Shown: positions 29,703 to 40,306, counted from the first letter of the stretch. The stretch: DNA of 61,076 nucleotides from Streptomyces acidicola (GCF_009377235.1 NZ_VMNX01000023.1:1-61076), one strand, 5' to 3'. A program made the numbers and translations. Notes: generated by a model not told the origin, from the sequence alone.

Positions 29703-30337
29703 CGGGCCGCCGCGTTGCGCAGCGCCTCGGCCTCGGCGTCCAGCGCGGCCTCGCGGGCGACGATCTCCTCGACCGAGGTGAGCGCCTCCTGGGCCCGGTG
29801 GGGCGGGATGACGATAACGCCGTCGCCGTCGGCGGCGACGATGTCACCTGGGTTCACCACGACACCGCCGATGGCCACCGGTTCGCCGATGGCGCCCGGC
29901 CCGTTCTTGAAGGGGCCCGCTGGGGTGAGCCCGCGGGCGAAGACCGGAACGCCGAGTTCTGCGATGATCGCGGCGTCGCGTACGTACCCGTCGACGACCG
30001 CGCCGACGGCCCCGTACGCGGCGAAGCGCTGGGCGAGGTTGTCGCCGATGACGGCGCGTCCGTCGTAGCCGAAGGCGTTGATGACGACGATGTCACCGGG
30101 GCGGATGTGCTCCAGTGCGGCGATCACCGCCTTGTTGTCGCCCGCCACGGTCATGATCGGAAGCGCGGTGCCGACGGCCTTGGCCCCGTGCCAGATGGGC
30201 GCGATGCCGCCGTCGACGATGTTCAGGCGGTCCAGCGCATCACCGAGATTGGCCACGGAGTGGCGGCGGAACCGGTCGAGCACCTGCCCGTCGGCGCGTT
30301 CCCACGCGCCGGTCACGCGCACGTTGTCCTGGGTCAT
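29699..30337 (-). CDS. RraA-family protein (HMG/CHA aldolase-like)
   Basis: RraA-fold protein, 212 residues. Family members are either RNase E inhibitors or, in catabolic operons, divalent-metal class II aldolases/oxaloacetate decarboxylases acting on 4-hydroxy-4-methyl-2-oxoglutarate-type acids. The aldolase hallmark, G-D-N-L followed about 20 residues later by R-D (GDNLAQRFAAYG to VVDGYVRD, about 98-121), is present, favouring the enzymatic role. It heads an operon with the hydroxyacid dehydrogenase (four-base overlap). A palindrome at 30504-30517 lies upstream. Confidence 0.88.
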   Translation of the reverse strand: MTQDNVRVTGAWERADGQVLDRFRRHSVANLGDALDRLNIVDGGIAPIWHGAKAVGTALPIMTVAGDNKAVIAALEHIRPGDIVVINAFGYDGRAVIGDNLAQRFAAYGAVGAVVDGYVRDAAIIAELGVPVFARGLTPAGPFKNGPGAIGEPVAIGGVVVNPGDIVAADGDGVIVIPPHRAQEALTSVEEIVAREAALDAEAEALRNAAAR

Positions 30338-31148
30338 CGCAGGCTCCTTCGATTGCTGCGGTTGGGGGGAGCGGGGGCACGGCGGACATCGCCGGCGCCG
30401 CGCACACCGCCGACGTCCGCGGGTGGCCGGGTTTCCCCCGCACCCTCGGCCTTCTCAAGCTGGGCCAGCGGGGCATGGGTTGACCGCCTCCCGACCAGAA
30501 AATGCGAAACGTTTCGCGTTTCGCGAGAGTCAGTGTGCATCCATCCGCGGCGCAAAACAAGAGGCGTTGGGCAAGACCGCGGCAGGATGGGGGGGTGACG
30601 GGGGTGACGGGGGGCGACCCGCCGGATAGGCGCTCACGAAGAGAGGGCGACCGCATCGACCTGGGCATCGGGGGTTTCACCCAGGACTGAAAGCGACCGC
30701 CCGAGACGCCCGCAGGCCATGGAATCCCACGCCATCCGCGCTGCACAAGGGCGGAGCCGAAGGCCGAATCGCGATGGAAGCGCAAGGTTAACGTGAGGGC
30801 AACACACATCCTTGACCGCCCCAGAATGCGAATCTATTCTCATTCGCGATTCAAGCCTCGCCTCGGCTCCGCAATGGTTCCGCGGCTTCTACCGCGCCGC
30901 CCACCCCCGGCCGGACACAGCGAGCCGAGCTGGCGGTGAGCCCGGCCGGGCCACCACAAGCCCTCGACGGACGGGGTCCTGAACAGCACCCATGTCGCCC
31001 CCTCCCTCGTGTTCCGCCACCACCCCTTCCGGAACACGCGACGAACAGAGTGCGGCTCGGAACAAGAACAGCCGTTGGCAGCAGCCACGTTGAGCACACG
31101 TTTCTCAGGACACCGTTCCGGAGTCCGCGACACCGAAAGCGAACGCGT
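30338..31148. promoter_or_regulatory. Long divergent control region with two operator-like sites
   Basis: About 810 bases without a supported gene, between the leftward RraA operon and the rightward transporter. It holds the perfect palindrome GCGAAACGTTTCGC (30504-30517), followed by a further GTTTCGCGA half, a LacI-like site for the RraA operon. It also holds GAATCTATTCTCA (30830-30842), flanked by near-symmetric ATGCGAAT and ATTCGCGAT, which recurs almost exactly at 35404-35416. The last 250 bases contain nothing recognisable. Confidence 0.55.
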
Positions 31149-32525
31149 ATGACAACGTCAGACCGGCTCGGCACCACACCAGATCGCCATGACGCGGAGT
31201 CGGAGCGCCCCGACGCCCCAGCGGCCGGCGTGGTCACCGCCGACGAGAAGGTCGTCCGCAAGGCCACGGTCGCGGGCGCGATCGGGTCCTTCGTCGAGTG
31301 GTACGACTACGGCATCTACGGCCTGCTCGTCACCTATCTCGCGATCAACATCATGGGCGACGCCGACTCCGGCGGCCTGTTCCTCACCAACGTCGGCTTC
31401 CTGGTCAGCTTCGTCGCCCGCCCGTTCGGCAGCGTCATCTGCGGGTACCTCGGGGACAAGATCGGGCGCAAGTCGCTTCTGGCCACGCTGCTCGTCCTCA
31501 TCTCCGTCGCCACCGCGGCCATCGGCCTGATCCCCTCCTCCTCGGTCATCGGCGTCGCCGCACCCGGCCTCCTTCTCCTTCTGCGGATCCTGCAGGGCTT
31601 CTCCGCGGGCGGCGAGGTGGCCGGCGCCATGTCCTTCGTCGGCGAGTACGCCCCGGACGCGCGCCGCAACTACATGATGAGCTTCATCGCCGTCGGCTCG
31701 TTCATCGCCCTGATGTTCGGCAGCGCCTTCTCCGCCGTCCTCATCACGGTGCTCGGCGACGACACGATGACCTCGTGGGCCTGGCGCCTGCCGTTCCTCC
31801 TGGCCGTCCCGCTCGGATACGTCGGCTTCTACATCCGCCGGCGGCTGGAGGAGACCCCCCACTTCGAGGCCCTGCGCGAGCAGAACACCGTGGCGCGCAA
31901 TCCCCTGCGGGAGGCCTTGACCTCTCCTCGCCACCTGAAGGCGATCGCCCTCACGATCTTCCTTCCCGCGCTCAACGGCCCCGGCTACTACCTGCTCTTC
32001 GTCTACATGCCGACCTACCTGAAGACCTCGCTCGGAGAGCACAACTTCTCGATGCTGAGGGCGCTCACCGTCACGGCGTTCAGTCTGGTCGCGATCGCCG
32101 TCTGCATCCCGCTCATGGCCCGCCTCTCGGACCGTATCGGCCGCAAACCGGTGCTCGCCGGCTCCGCCGTCGCGATGGCGGCGGTCTCCTACCCGATGTT
32201 CCGGCTCATCACCACGGGCGAGTTCGGGCTGGCCTGTATCGGCACCATCGTGCTGGCCATCGCCTTCTCGGGTCACGCAGCGGTCGTCCACACCGTGCTC
32301 GCCGAGATGTTCCCGACAACCGTGCGGTACTCCGCCTACAGCATCGGCTTCAGCATCTCGACGGTCATCTTCGGCGGCAGCGCCCCGCTCCTGATGACCG
32401 AGCTCATCAAGTCGACCGGCTCCAACCTGATTCCGGCGTACGCCTCGATCCTCACCGCCCTGATCACGCTGGTCACCGTCGCCTTCCTGCGCGAGACCAA
32501 GGGCCGTCCTCTCGCCGCCAGGTGA
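31149..32525 (+). CDS. MFS transporter, metabolite:proton symporter (MHS) type
   Basis: Inner-membrane importer of 458 residues with about 12 helices. MHS hallmarks: GAIGSFVEWYDYGIYG in helix 1 (about 38), GYLGDKIGRKSLL in the first loop (about 97), RILQGFSAGGEVAGAMSF (about 138), and ARLSDRIGRKPVLAGS in the second half (about 320). MHS transporters take up organic acids and amino-acid-like solutes by proton symport. It lies 300 bases before pxpABC with only a truncated pxpA between, so pyroglutamate is a plausible substrate (inference). Start ATG 31149 has a weak ribosome site. Confidence 0.92.
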   Translation: MTTSDRLGTTPDRHDAESERPDAPAAGVVTADEKVVRKATVAGAIGSFVEWYDYGIYGLLVTYLAINIMGDADSGGLFLTNVGFLVSFVARPFGSVICGYLGDKIGRKSLLATLLVLISVATAAIGLIPSSSVIGVAAPGLLLLLRILQGFSAGGEVAGAMSFVGEYAPDARRNYMMSFIAVGSFIALMFGSAFSAVLITVLGDDTMTSWAWRLPFLLAVPLGYVGFYIRRRLEETPHFEALREQNTVARNPLREALTSPRHLKAIALTIFLPALNGPGYYLLFVYMPTYLKTSLGEHNFSMLRALTVTAFSLVAIAVCIPLMARLSDRIGRKPVLAGSAVAMAAVSYPMFRLITTGEFGLACIGTIVLAIAFSGHAAVVHTVLAEMFPTTVRYSAYSIGFSISTVIFGGSAPLLMTELIKSTGSNLIPAYASILTALITLVTVAFLRETKGRPLAAR

Positions 32526-32551
32526 ACCACTCCTTCACGCCGGGAGCCGTC

Positions 32552-32797
32552 ATGGGCGCACGTCCCGAAGCAGTCACCGATCCCGGCCCGAGAACCGACG
32601 AACGCTTCGGCGGCACGGCCCCGCTCGTTCTCGTCACCTCCTCGAACATCGCCCACGGCTACCACGTAGGTGACCCGCGCATCATGGACCGCACCGTCGC
32701 CGCCCACGCGGAGCGCGGCATCGAACAAGGAGCCCACCCCGTAACCCTGGTCACCGCGGCTTTCCTGCACGGGATCGAAAGCCTCGCTGTCCGTTGA
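32552..32797 (+). pseudogene. Truncated second copy of pxpA
   Basis: An 81-codon frame with its own ATG and GGGAG ribosome site. Its middle (VTSSNIAHGYHVGDPRIMDR, then AERGIEQGAHP) is a near copy of PxpA residues about 31-62 in the next gene, and the DNA match is obvious. The N-terminal acidic DLGESFG motif has been replaced by TDPGPRTDERFGG and everything after the HP is lost. It is too short for the YcsF barrel and is best seen as a decayed tandem duplicate, though it may be translated. Confidence 0.75.
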
Positions 32798-32825
32798 GTC
32801 ATCCTCCCCACTCCAGGAGCACATC

Positions 32826-33641
32826 ATGGGAATCAACTCCGTAGCTGTCGTCGCCGATCTCGGTGAGAGCTTCGGCAACTACACGATCGGCGACGACGCG
32901 GCCCTGCTCGGCCTCGTCACCTCCTCGAACATCGCCTGCGGCTTCCACGCAGGTGACCCACGCATCATGGACCGCACCGTCGCCGACTGCGTGGAGCGCG
33001 GCATCGAACTCGGGGCCCACCCCGGCTACCCCGACCTGGTCGGCTTCGGCCGTCGCCTGATCGAGGCGACCGAGGAGGAGATCCGCACCGACGTCCTCTA
33101 CCAGCTCGGCGCCCTCGACGCCTTCGCGCGGGTGCACGGCGGCACCATCAGCCATGTCGCGCCGCACGGCCGGATGGGCTCGATCGCGCAGACCGACGCC
33201 AAGCACGCCCGGGCCATCACCGACGCGATCGCCGCCTACAACACTGACTACATCGTGATCTGTCAGCGCGGTCTGCTCGCCGAGGAGTCCCGCAAGCGCG
33301 GCCTTGAGGTCGGCTACGTCTTCCTGGCCGACCGCGGCTACGGCGACGACGGGATGCCGGTCCCCCGCTCGCACGAGGGCGGCCTGATCCACGACCCCGA
33401 GCTGATCGGCCGGCGCTGCGTCCAGGTCGTGCAGGAGGGAACCGTGCGCTCGGTGAACGGCAACGTGGTGCCGCTCGGCCACGACGCCGACATCCTTCTC
33501 CTGCACGGCGACCACCCGTCCGTCCTCGCGAACGGCACCGCACTGCGGGCCGAGCTCGACAAGGCGGACATCCGCGTCGCCGGACTGCGCGACGTCCTGG
33601 CGGAGAAGGCTCGGAAGACGGAGGCCGCGCTCGCCCGCTGA
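32826..33641 (+). CDS. pxpA: 5-oxoprolinase subunit PxpA (LamB/YcsF family)
   Basis: Part of the three-subunit ATP-dependent 5-oxoprolinase that opens L-pyroglutamate to L-glutamate. It has 271 residues with the deacetylase-like barrel motifs ADLGESFGNY (about 10-19), SSNIACGFHAGDP (about 34-46), ELGAHPGYPDLVGFGRR (about 61-77), HVAPHGRMGS (about 106), and EVGYVFLADRGYGDDG. It starts an operon with pxpB and pxpC. The usual HGAL-type Lys region reads APHGRMGS, a small departure worth noting. Confidence 0.92.
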   Translation: MGINSVAVVADLGESFGNYTIGDDAALLGLVTSSNIACGFHAGDPRIMDRTVADCVERGIELGAHPGYPDLVGFGRRLIEATEEEIRTDVLYQLGALDAFARVHGGTISHVAPHGRMGSIAQTDAKHARAITDAIAAYNTDYIVICQRGLLAEESRKRGLEVGYVFLADRGYGDDGMPVPRSHEGGLIHDPELIGRRCVQVVQEGTVRSVNGNVVPLGHDADILLLHGDHPSVLANGTALRAELDKADIRVAGLRDVLAEKARKTEAALAR

Positions 33642-33664
33642 GGGACCGGACGCGGGATCAGCAG

Positions 33665-34402
33665 ATGACCACAGCACAGTACGGCGTCATCACCGTCGAG
33701 CCTTTCGGGGACTCGGCGGTGATGGTGACCATCCCCCACACCGACCAGGCGATCCGCAGAGCCGGCATCGTCGCCTTCCGCGACCGGTTCCTGGCTCACC
33801 GCCCGCACGGCGTGCTCGACGTCGTCTCCGGTCTCGAATCCCTGCTCATCGAGTTCGACCCGTTGCAGACCGCGCTCCCGCACGTGGAGTACGCGGCCCG
33901 CCTGGTGGCGCAGTGGGCACCGTCACCCCAGGACGACGGAGCCGGCGCACGGGCGGTGCGGACGTTCGCCATCCCCGTCGTCTTCGACGACGAGCACGGT
34001 CCCGACCTGGCGTCCGTGGCCGGGGAACTGGGGATGGCGTCCTCCGAGGTCGTCGAGGCCATCGCCGGGTCCACCTTCACGATCTGCCTTCTCGGTGCGG
34101 CGATGGCGCCGATGATGGACGGTCTCAAGGTGCCCCGGCCGGTGCGCCGGCGCGCCGAGCCCCGGACGGACGTCGTCCCCGGGTCGATCATGATCGCCGG
34201 GACCAACGCGATCATCCAGCCGTTTCCCGGCCCGACCGGATGGCGGGTGGTCGGACGCACCCCGCACACCATCGTCGACATCTCCCGCCCCGACCCCGTC
34301 TCGTTCGCCGCCGGCGACATCGTGCGCTTCGTCCCCGTCGCCCCGGACGAGGCCGGAGCGGTGGACGGCCGTTTCCTGCTGCCGGTGGAGGAACCTGCAT
34401 GA
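33665..34402 (+). CDS. pxpB: 5-oxoprolinase subunit PxpB (KipI-like)
   Basis: Second subunit of prokaryotic 5-oxoprolinase, 245 residues, cyclophilin-like KipI/AHS1 domain. Typical features: EPFGDSAVMVTIP near the N terminus (about 11), GVLDVVSGLESLLIEFDPL (about 42), IPVVFDDEHGPDL (about 100), GSIMIAGTNAIIQPFPGPTGWRVVGRTP (given only as its known end GPTGWRVVGRTP here), and PGDIVRF-like AAGDIVRFVPV. The stop overlaps the pxpC start (ATGA). Confidence 0.92.
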   Translation: MTTAQYGVITVEPFGDSAVMVTIPHTDQAIRRAGIVAFRDRFLAHRPHGVLDVVSGLESLLIEFDPLQTALPHVEYAARLVAQWAPSPQDDGAGARAVRTFAIPVVFDDEHGPDLASVAGELGMASSEVVEAIAGSTFTICLLGAAMAPMMDGLKVPRPVRRRAEPRTDVVPGSIMIAGTNAIIQPFPGPTGWRVVGRTPHTIVDISRPDPVSFAAGDIVRFVPVAPDEAGAVDGRFLLPVEEPA

Positions 34403-35403
34403 CGACCGTGGCACTCGACATCACGAGCACCGGATGGGTCACCACGTTCCAGGACCTCGGGCGGCGCGACACGGAACAGCGCGGTGTGCCCACCGGCGGG
34501 GCGGCCGACCAGCACTCGGCGGCCGTCGCGAACCTCCTCGTGGGCAACCCCCGGGGCGCGACGCTGATCGAGAACCTCGGCGGCGAACTGGCCCTGGTGC
34601 CCGACGCCGATGTCCTGCTGGCCGTGACCGGTGCCCCCGCCGAGGTCACCGTCGGCGGTGGGCCCGTCGACGGCTGGACGCCTCTGGTGGTGCCGGCGGG
34701 CGAGGAGATCCGGGTCCGCGCGGACATGAGCCGCGGGACGCGCACCTACCTGGCCGTGAACGGCATGCTCACCGCGCCGACCCTGTTGGGGAGCGCGGCC
34801 CCGGACGCCAGAATGGGTTTCGGGCAGCTCCTCGCGCCGGGTGCGCGTGTCCTGGTGGAGACGGAGTTCCGGGGGTTCGGCCGCCGTGTCTTCGAACCGC
34901 CGCTGTTCCGGCTGGCCGTGCCCGTGCCGCGCTTCGAAGAGGACCCCTGGGTGGTCGACGTGGTCGCGAGCCACAGCATCCACACGATTCCCGGCATCCG
35001 CGAGCTGATCGAGGACTCGGTGTACGTCGTCACCCCGCGGTCCAACCATGTGGGACTGCGGCTCGCGGGGCCGGTCATGCACCCGGACAGCGACGCCGAG
35101 ATCGTGTCGCACGGGGTGCCCATCGGGGCCCTGCAGATCCCGCACGCGGACGAACTGATCGTGCTCGGTCGCTACCGGAGCCTGACTGCGGGCTATCCGA
35201 TCGTCGGCGTCGCCTCACGGGCCGCCCTCCCCCTGCTCGGACAGGCCGGTCCAGGACGGGAACTGCGGTTCCGCTGGACCGGGCGCGAGACCTCGCTCCG
35301 GCGGTTCGCGCGGCGCGAGGCGCAGGTGCACGCCCTGGGACACGCGGCGGCCGAGGCGTTCGGAGCCCTCGGCTTCACAGCGCCCTTGTCGCACGCAATC
35401 TGA
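34399..35403 (+). CDS. pxpC: 5-oxoprolinase subunit PxpC (KipA/AHS2 domain)
   Basis: Third subunit, 334 residues, starting at ATG 34399 behind GGAGGAACC, four bases overlapping pxpB. The domain opens with WVTTFQDLGRRDTEQRGVPT (about 12-31), continues through LIENLGGELAL and YLAVNGML, and has the conserved NHVGLRLAGP (about 215) and GVPIGALQIP (about 243). The family is annotated as biotin-dependent carboxyltransferase-like, but here with PxpA and PxpB its role is pyroglutamate hydrolysis. Confidence 0.92.
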   Translation: MTTVALDITSTGWVTTFQDLGRRDTEQRGVPTGGAADQHSAAVANLLVGNPRGATLIENLGGELALVPDADVLLAVTGAPAEVTVGGGPVDGWTPLVVPAGEEIRVRADMSRGTRTYLAVNGMLTAPTLLGSAAPDARMGFGQLLAPGARVLVETEFRGFGRRVFEPPLFRLAVPVPRFEEDPWVVDVVASHSIHTIPGIRELIEDSVYVVTPRSNHVGLRLAGPVMHPDSDAEIVSHGVPIGALQIPHADELIVLGRYRSLTAGYPIVGVASRAALPLLGQAGPGRELRFRWTGRETSLRRFARREAQVHALGHAAAEAFGALGFTAPLSHAI

Positions 35404-35417
35404 GAATATATTCTCAG
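35400..35417. promoter_or_regulatory. 18-bp perfect palindrome CTGAGAATATATTCTCAG
   Basis: A perfect 18-base palindrome spanning the pxpC stop and the gap before the SDR gene, 45 bases from its start. Its core GAATATATTCTCA matches GAATCTATTCTCA upstream of the MHS transporter at 12 of 13 bases. It is AT-rich within GC-rich surroundings. A likely operator for the TetR protein encoded at 37490 (inference). Confidence 0.75.
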
Positions 35418-35461
35418 TTGCAATTGAATTCTCGAATCTGTCCAGAAAGGACGGTCCTCCA

Positions 35462-36259
35462 ATGAGCACGTCGCCCGGCAGAACCGCGCTGATCACGGGA
35501 GCGGGCAGCGGGATGGGACTCGAGATCGCGCGTCTGCTCGCCCTGGACGGTTTCTCCGTCGTCCTGGTCGGCCGCAGGCAGGAGGCGCTCGACAAGGCCG
35601 CGGCGACGATCCGCGCCGAGGGCGGCACCGCCCTCGCCCTCGCGGCCGACATCACCCGCGTCGACGACATGGCCCGTGTCCTCGACCGGGTCCGCACCGG
35701 ACTCGGCCCCGTCGACGTGCTGGTCAACAACGCGGGCAGCTCGTCGTCGGTGCTCAACCCCCAGTGGCTCCCGCACGACGAGTGGCGCCAGGTCCTGGAG
35801 GTGAACCTCACGGCGGTCTTCCAGCTCACCCAGGCCGTGCTGCCCGACATGCTCGGCCGCGGCACGGGCACGATCGTCACCGTCTCCTCGCTCGCCGCCG
35901 TCAACCCCAACCTGCTCGGCGGCGCCGCCTACGGCGCGGCCAAGGCCGGGGTCCGGAACTTCATGACGTTCCTGCACAACACCTTCCGCAACCAGGGGCT
36001 GCGCGCGATCACCGTGCTGCCCGGCGAGGCGGACACCCCCATCCTCGACAACCGCGCCCGCCCGCCGGCCCCGGAGGAGCGCGCCGGAATGGTGCAGCCC
36101 GAGGACGTGGCCGAAGCGGTCCGGCTCGCTGTGACGCTCCCCCAGCGGGTCGTCCTCCAGGAGATCGTCGTCGCTCCCACCCGACAGCGCGACACCTCCA
36201 CCGACCTTGAGGTCAGCCGCTGGGCGGGCGCACCCGCCGGCACCGCACCGCAGGCCTGA
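35462..36259 (+). CDS. Short-chain dehydrogenase/reductase
   Basis: Classical SDR of 265 residues: TGAGSGMGLEIA (TGxxxGxG, about 13-20), LVNNAGSSSS (about 88), catalytic Ser in VTVSSLAA (about 141) and YGAAK (about 160). It should oxidise or reduce an alcohol/ketone with NAD(P). It begins a second transcript after the palindrome at 35400, with an aminotransferase and a TetR gene. Substrate unknown. Confidence 0.92.
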   Translation: MSTSPGRTALITGAGSGMGLEIARLLALDGFSVVLVGRRQEALDKAAATIRAEGGTALALAADITRVDDMARVLDRVRTGLGPVDVLVNNAGSSSSVLNPQWLPHDEWRQVLEVNLTAVFQLTQAVLPDMLGRGTGTIVTVSSLAAVNPNLLGGAAYGAAKAGVRNFMTFLHNTFRNQGLRAITVLPGEADTPILDNRARPPAPEERAGMVQPEDVAEAVRLAVTLPQRVVLQEIVVAPTRQRDTSTDLEVSRWAGAPAGTAPQA

Positions 36260-36287
36260 CCACCCCCACTGACAGGAGAAGCAGCGC

Positions 36288-37457
36288 ATGCCGCCCACCA
36301 TCACCTCGCAGCCGGCCCGGTTCGCCACCGCCGAGGCGGTCGCCCGGATCGCGGCCGCCTCGCGCCGGACGCAGCAGCCGCAGTCCCGGGGCGACCTCGT
36401 CTCCCTGGCCATGGGTGAGCCCGACTTCGACACTCCCGAACCGGTCACCGAGGCGGCCTTCGCCTCGCTGCGCGCCGGACGCACCCACTACTCGCCCCTG
36501 CTCGGCGAACCGCCCCTGCGCGAGGCACTCGCCGAGAAGCTCAACCTCACCGCGAGGACAGCGGTCTCCGCTGCCGACATCCTGATCACCCAGGGCGGAA
36601 CCGCCGGCCTGTCCGCCTCGATCCTCGGCATCGTCAACCCCGGCGACAAGGTGGTCGTCCCCGACCCCACCTACTCCCTGTACGCCGACCTGGTGGCCAT
36701 GGCGGGAGGCGTCGTGGTGCCCGTTCCCCTCGCCCCGGACCTGCACTGGGACCTCGACCGCCTTGCCGACGCCCTCACGGACGCAAGGCTCTTCGTCTTC
36801 TGCAACCCCGTGAACCCGACCGGCATCGTCCACAGCCGTGAGGAACTGGGGGCGCTCGCCGACCTGTTGGACGGCACCTCGACGATCGTGATCTCCGACG
36901 AGGCGTACTCCGACCTCGACTTCACCGGCCGCCCGTTCACCTCGGCGATCTCGGTCGAGGGCCTGCGCGACCGTACGATCTACTGCCAGACCTTCTCCAA
37001 GAGCTACGCGATGACCGGCTGGCGCGTCGGCTACCTCTGGGGACCTTCGGCGCTCATCCAGGCCGCGGCCCGCGTCCACAACACGTTCAACGGCTCGGTC
37101 AACACCTTCATCCAGGACGCCGCACTGGTGGCGGTGCAGAGCTGCGCCGACGACGTCACCCGGATGCGCGCCGCCTACGAGGAACGCGGCGAGCTCATGC
37201 GCAAGGAACTGGCCGCGATCCCCGGCCTCACCCTCAGCGCACCCGAGGGCGCCTTCTACCAGTTCCCGCGCTACGACATCGACTTGCCCTCCGTCGACGT
37301 CGTGGCGGCGCTGCGCGCGCAGGGCGTGGCGGTCCGGCCGGGAAGCGAATTCGGGTCGCGGGGCGAGGGACACCTGCGGCTGTCGTACGCTGCGAGCCCG
37401 CAGTCCATCATCGAGGGCGTCCGCCGGCTCGCCGACGGCCTGCTGACACTGCGATGA
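36288..37457 (+). CDS. Class I/II PLP-dependent aminotransferase
   Basis: Fold-type I aminotransferase of 389 residues. Visible: LAMGEPDFDTPEPV (about 36), THYSPLLGEPPLREAL, GGTAGLSASI (PLP phosphate region, about 105), FCNPVNPTGIVHSREE with the conserved Asn (about 172), SDEAYSDLDF with Asp and Tyr (about 205), and SKSYAMTGWRVGY, where Lys forms the Schiff base (about 238). It would exchange an amino group with 2-oxoglutarate/glutamate, fitting pyroglutamate and glutamate genes on both sides. Stop overlaps an ATG four bases into the TetR frame. Confidence 0.92.
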   Translation: MPPTITSQPARFATAEAVARIAAASRRTQQPQSRGDLVSLAMGEPDFDTPEPVTEAAFASLRAGRTHYSPLLGEPPLREALAEKLNLTARTAVSAADILITQGGTAGLSASILGIVNPGDKVVVPDPTYSLYADLVAMAGGVVVPVPLAPDLHWDLDRLADALTDARLFVFCNPVNPTGIVHSREELGALADLLDGTSTIVISDEAYSDLDFTGRPFTSAISVEGLRDRTIYCQTFSKSYAMTGWRVGYLWGPSALIQAAARVHNTFNGSVNTFIQDAALVAVQSCADDVTRMRAAYEERGELMRKELAAIPGLTLSAPEGAFYQFPRYDIDLPSVDVVAALRAQGVAVRPGSEFGSRGEGHLRLSYAASPQSIIEGVRRLADGLLTLR

Positions 37458-37489
37458 GCGCCGCCCCGTACACAGCGAGGAGTCGACCC

Positions 37490-38077
37490 ATGCGCAGTGA
37501 CACCGAGCGCAACCGCAGGCAGCTGATCAAGGCCGCCGCGCGACTGTTCGAGAACTCGCCCACACCGGTCAGCCTGGCCGAGATCGCCAGGCACGCCGAG
37601 GTGTCCACCGCGACGGCCTACCGCCACTTCTCCTCCGTCCAGGAGGTCCTGCACGCCTTCCGCGCCCAAGTCGGTTCCGAACTAAGGGACTTCAGCGAAC
37701 AGCAGACCACGCGCGGTATGGCTCGACTCGACGCGGTGTCGCGGTACTGGGTGTCACTCGTCCTTGAACACGGCGGTGCGATGGCACAGATGCGCTCGCA
37801 CCGCGGCTACCTGGAACGACTCCGCGAGGACACCGGCTATCTCAAGCCACAGGCCGAGGCACTGGCCGAACCGCTGCGGCAGGCAGCCGAGGATCTCGGC
37901 CTCGGGGATCTCGGGGACGAAGCCCTCTACCTGTGGAACGCGCTGTTCGACCCTCGGGACATCCTCGACCTCATCAAGAGCGGCCACACCGAGGACGACG
38001 CCGCCACACACCTCATCGCGGCACTGCGGGGCGCCCTGATCGGCTGGTCCACGGCGGACCGGCATCAAGCCGGATAA
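37490..38077 (+). CDS. TetR-family regulator of the pyroglutamate block
   Basis: TetR-type repressor of 195 residues. The N-terminal HTH (about 20-50: VSLAEIARHAEVSTATAYRHF) is followed by a helical ligand domain. I chose ATG 37490, which has GAGGAG seven bases upstream; ATG 37454, which overlaps the aminotransferase stop, would add 12 residues. It is last in the SDR/aminotransferase unit. The related motifs at 30830 and 35404 are candidate operators. Ligand may be an amino-acid-derived metabolite (inference). Confidence 0.88.
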   Translation: MRSDTERNRRQLIKAAARLFENSPTPVSLAEIARHAEVSTATAYRHFSSVQEVLHAFRAQVGSELRDFSEQQTTRGMARLDAVSRYWVSLVLEHGGAMAQMRSHRGYLERLREDTGYLKPQAEALAEPLRQAAEDLGLGDLGDEALYLWNALFDPRDILDLIKSGHTEDDAATHLIAALRGALIGWSTADRHQAG

Positions 38078-39637
<1,560 letters not shown>

Positions 39638-40180
39638 GGGGCATGGGGGGGGCGCGCTCGCTCAATATCGGGGGCGGCTCCGCCACCCAGCGTCCCGGTT
39701 GCCAGCCGGTGCCGTCGATCGAGGAGCACGCCCGTCCGATCTGTGCGCCCATCCTCTCGGCGGTCGAAGAGATGGGCATCGCAACGCCCGCACTGATCTG
39801 TGAACCGGGGAGGTGTCGACGATGTTGATCCGGCCGGACAGCACCCGGTCGATCGCCATCGACGTCGAGCCCTCGCGGCTCGGCGGTCGGTGCTGCCCTC
39901 CGTCCATTGCCCGACGAGCCCGTTGAACGCCGGCAGCAGGGCCTTCTTCATGTTCTTGGTGTCCGGGCGTGCGGCGGTGTAGCGGAGGGAGCCGATGACG
40001 TCTCGGTACCTTCCGCGTCCGGGACCACCCCCGGCAATCTCCCCTTCGTACGCGGCGGTCGCGGAACCCACCGATACCGGCCGCCAAGCCCGCGGCCGCG
40101 CTCCGGAAGGATCTGCCCGGACTGGTCCGCACGGAGCAGGCCAAGCGCGTCGCGACGCGCGTGCGCCGGCCGGCCGAGCA
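39638..40180. other. Decayed stretch, no intact gene
   Basis: About 540 bases without a convincing gene on either strand. Minus-strand frames give gene-like pieces in different phases (for example YRDVIGSLRYTAARPDTKNM and MAIDRVLSGRINIVD), suggesting a leftward gene broken by frameshifts. I do not recognise its family. It lies divergent from the first SDR-like paralog, the position held by the TetR gene at the middle paralog. Confidence 0.4.
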
Positions 40181-40183
40181 ATC

Positions 40184-40267
40184 GGATTGCCCTATCCGGT
40201 TTCCGTGCTACGGTGGTCGCAGTGAATCGGAAAGGCTTATCCGGATCAAGACTGGATAGACCTATCC
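40184..40267. promoter_or_regulatory. Triple operator cassette upstream of SDR-like paralog 1
   Basis: Three copies of an imperfect palindrome: GGATTGCCCTATCC (40184-40197), GGAAAGGCTTATCC (40229-40242) and GGATAGACCTATCC (40254-40267). Start-to-start spacings are 45 and 25 bases. Read outward from the gene, this matches the cassettes at 45103-45187 and 46922-46978 in sequence and geometry. Probable target of the TetR protein at 45207. Confidence 0.8.
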
Positions 40268-40306
40268 AAATTTCCCTCCCTCACCAGGTTTCGCGAAGGG
40301 ATCGTT

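Noticed and set aside
32552..32797. Truncated pxpA copy as a full functional subunit
   Set aside because: It lacks most of the barrel and the N-terminal acidic motif; listed as a pseudogene.
35404..35416. Claim that the TATTCTC motif also links to the TetR/CocE operator at 12994
   Set aside because: The shared core CTATTCTC is short, and the rest of the 12994 palindrome (GTACAACGTAC) is unrelated, so common control is not supported.
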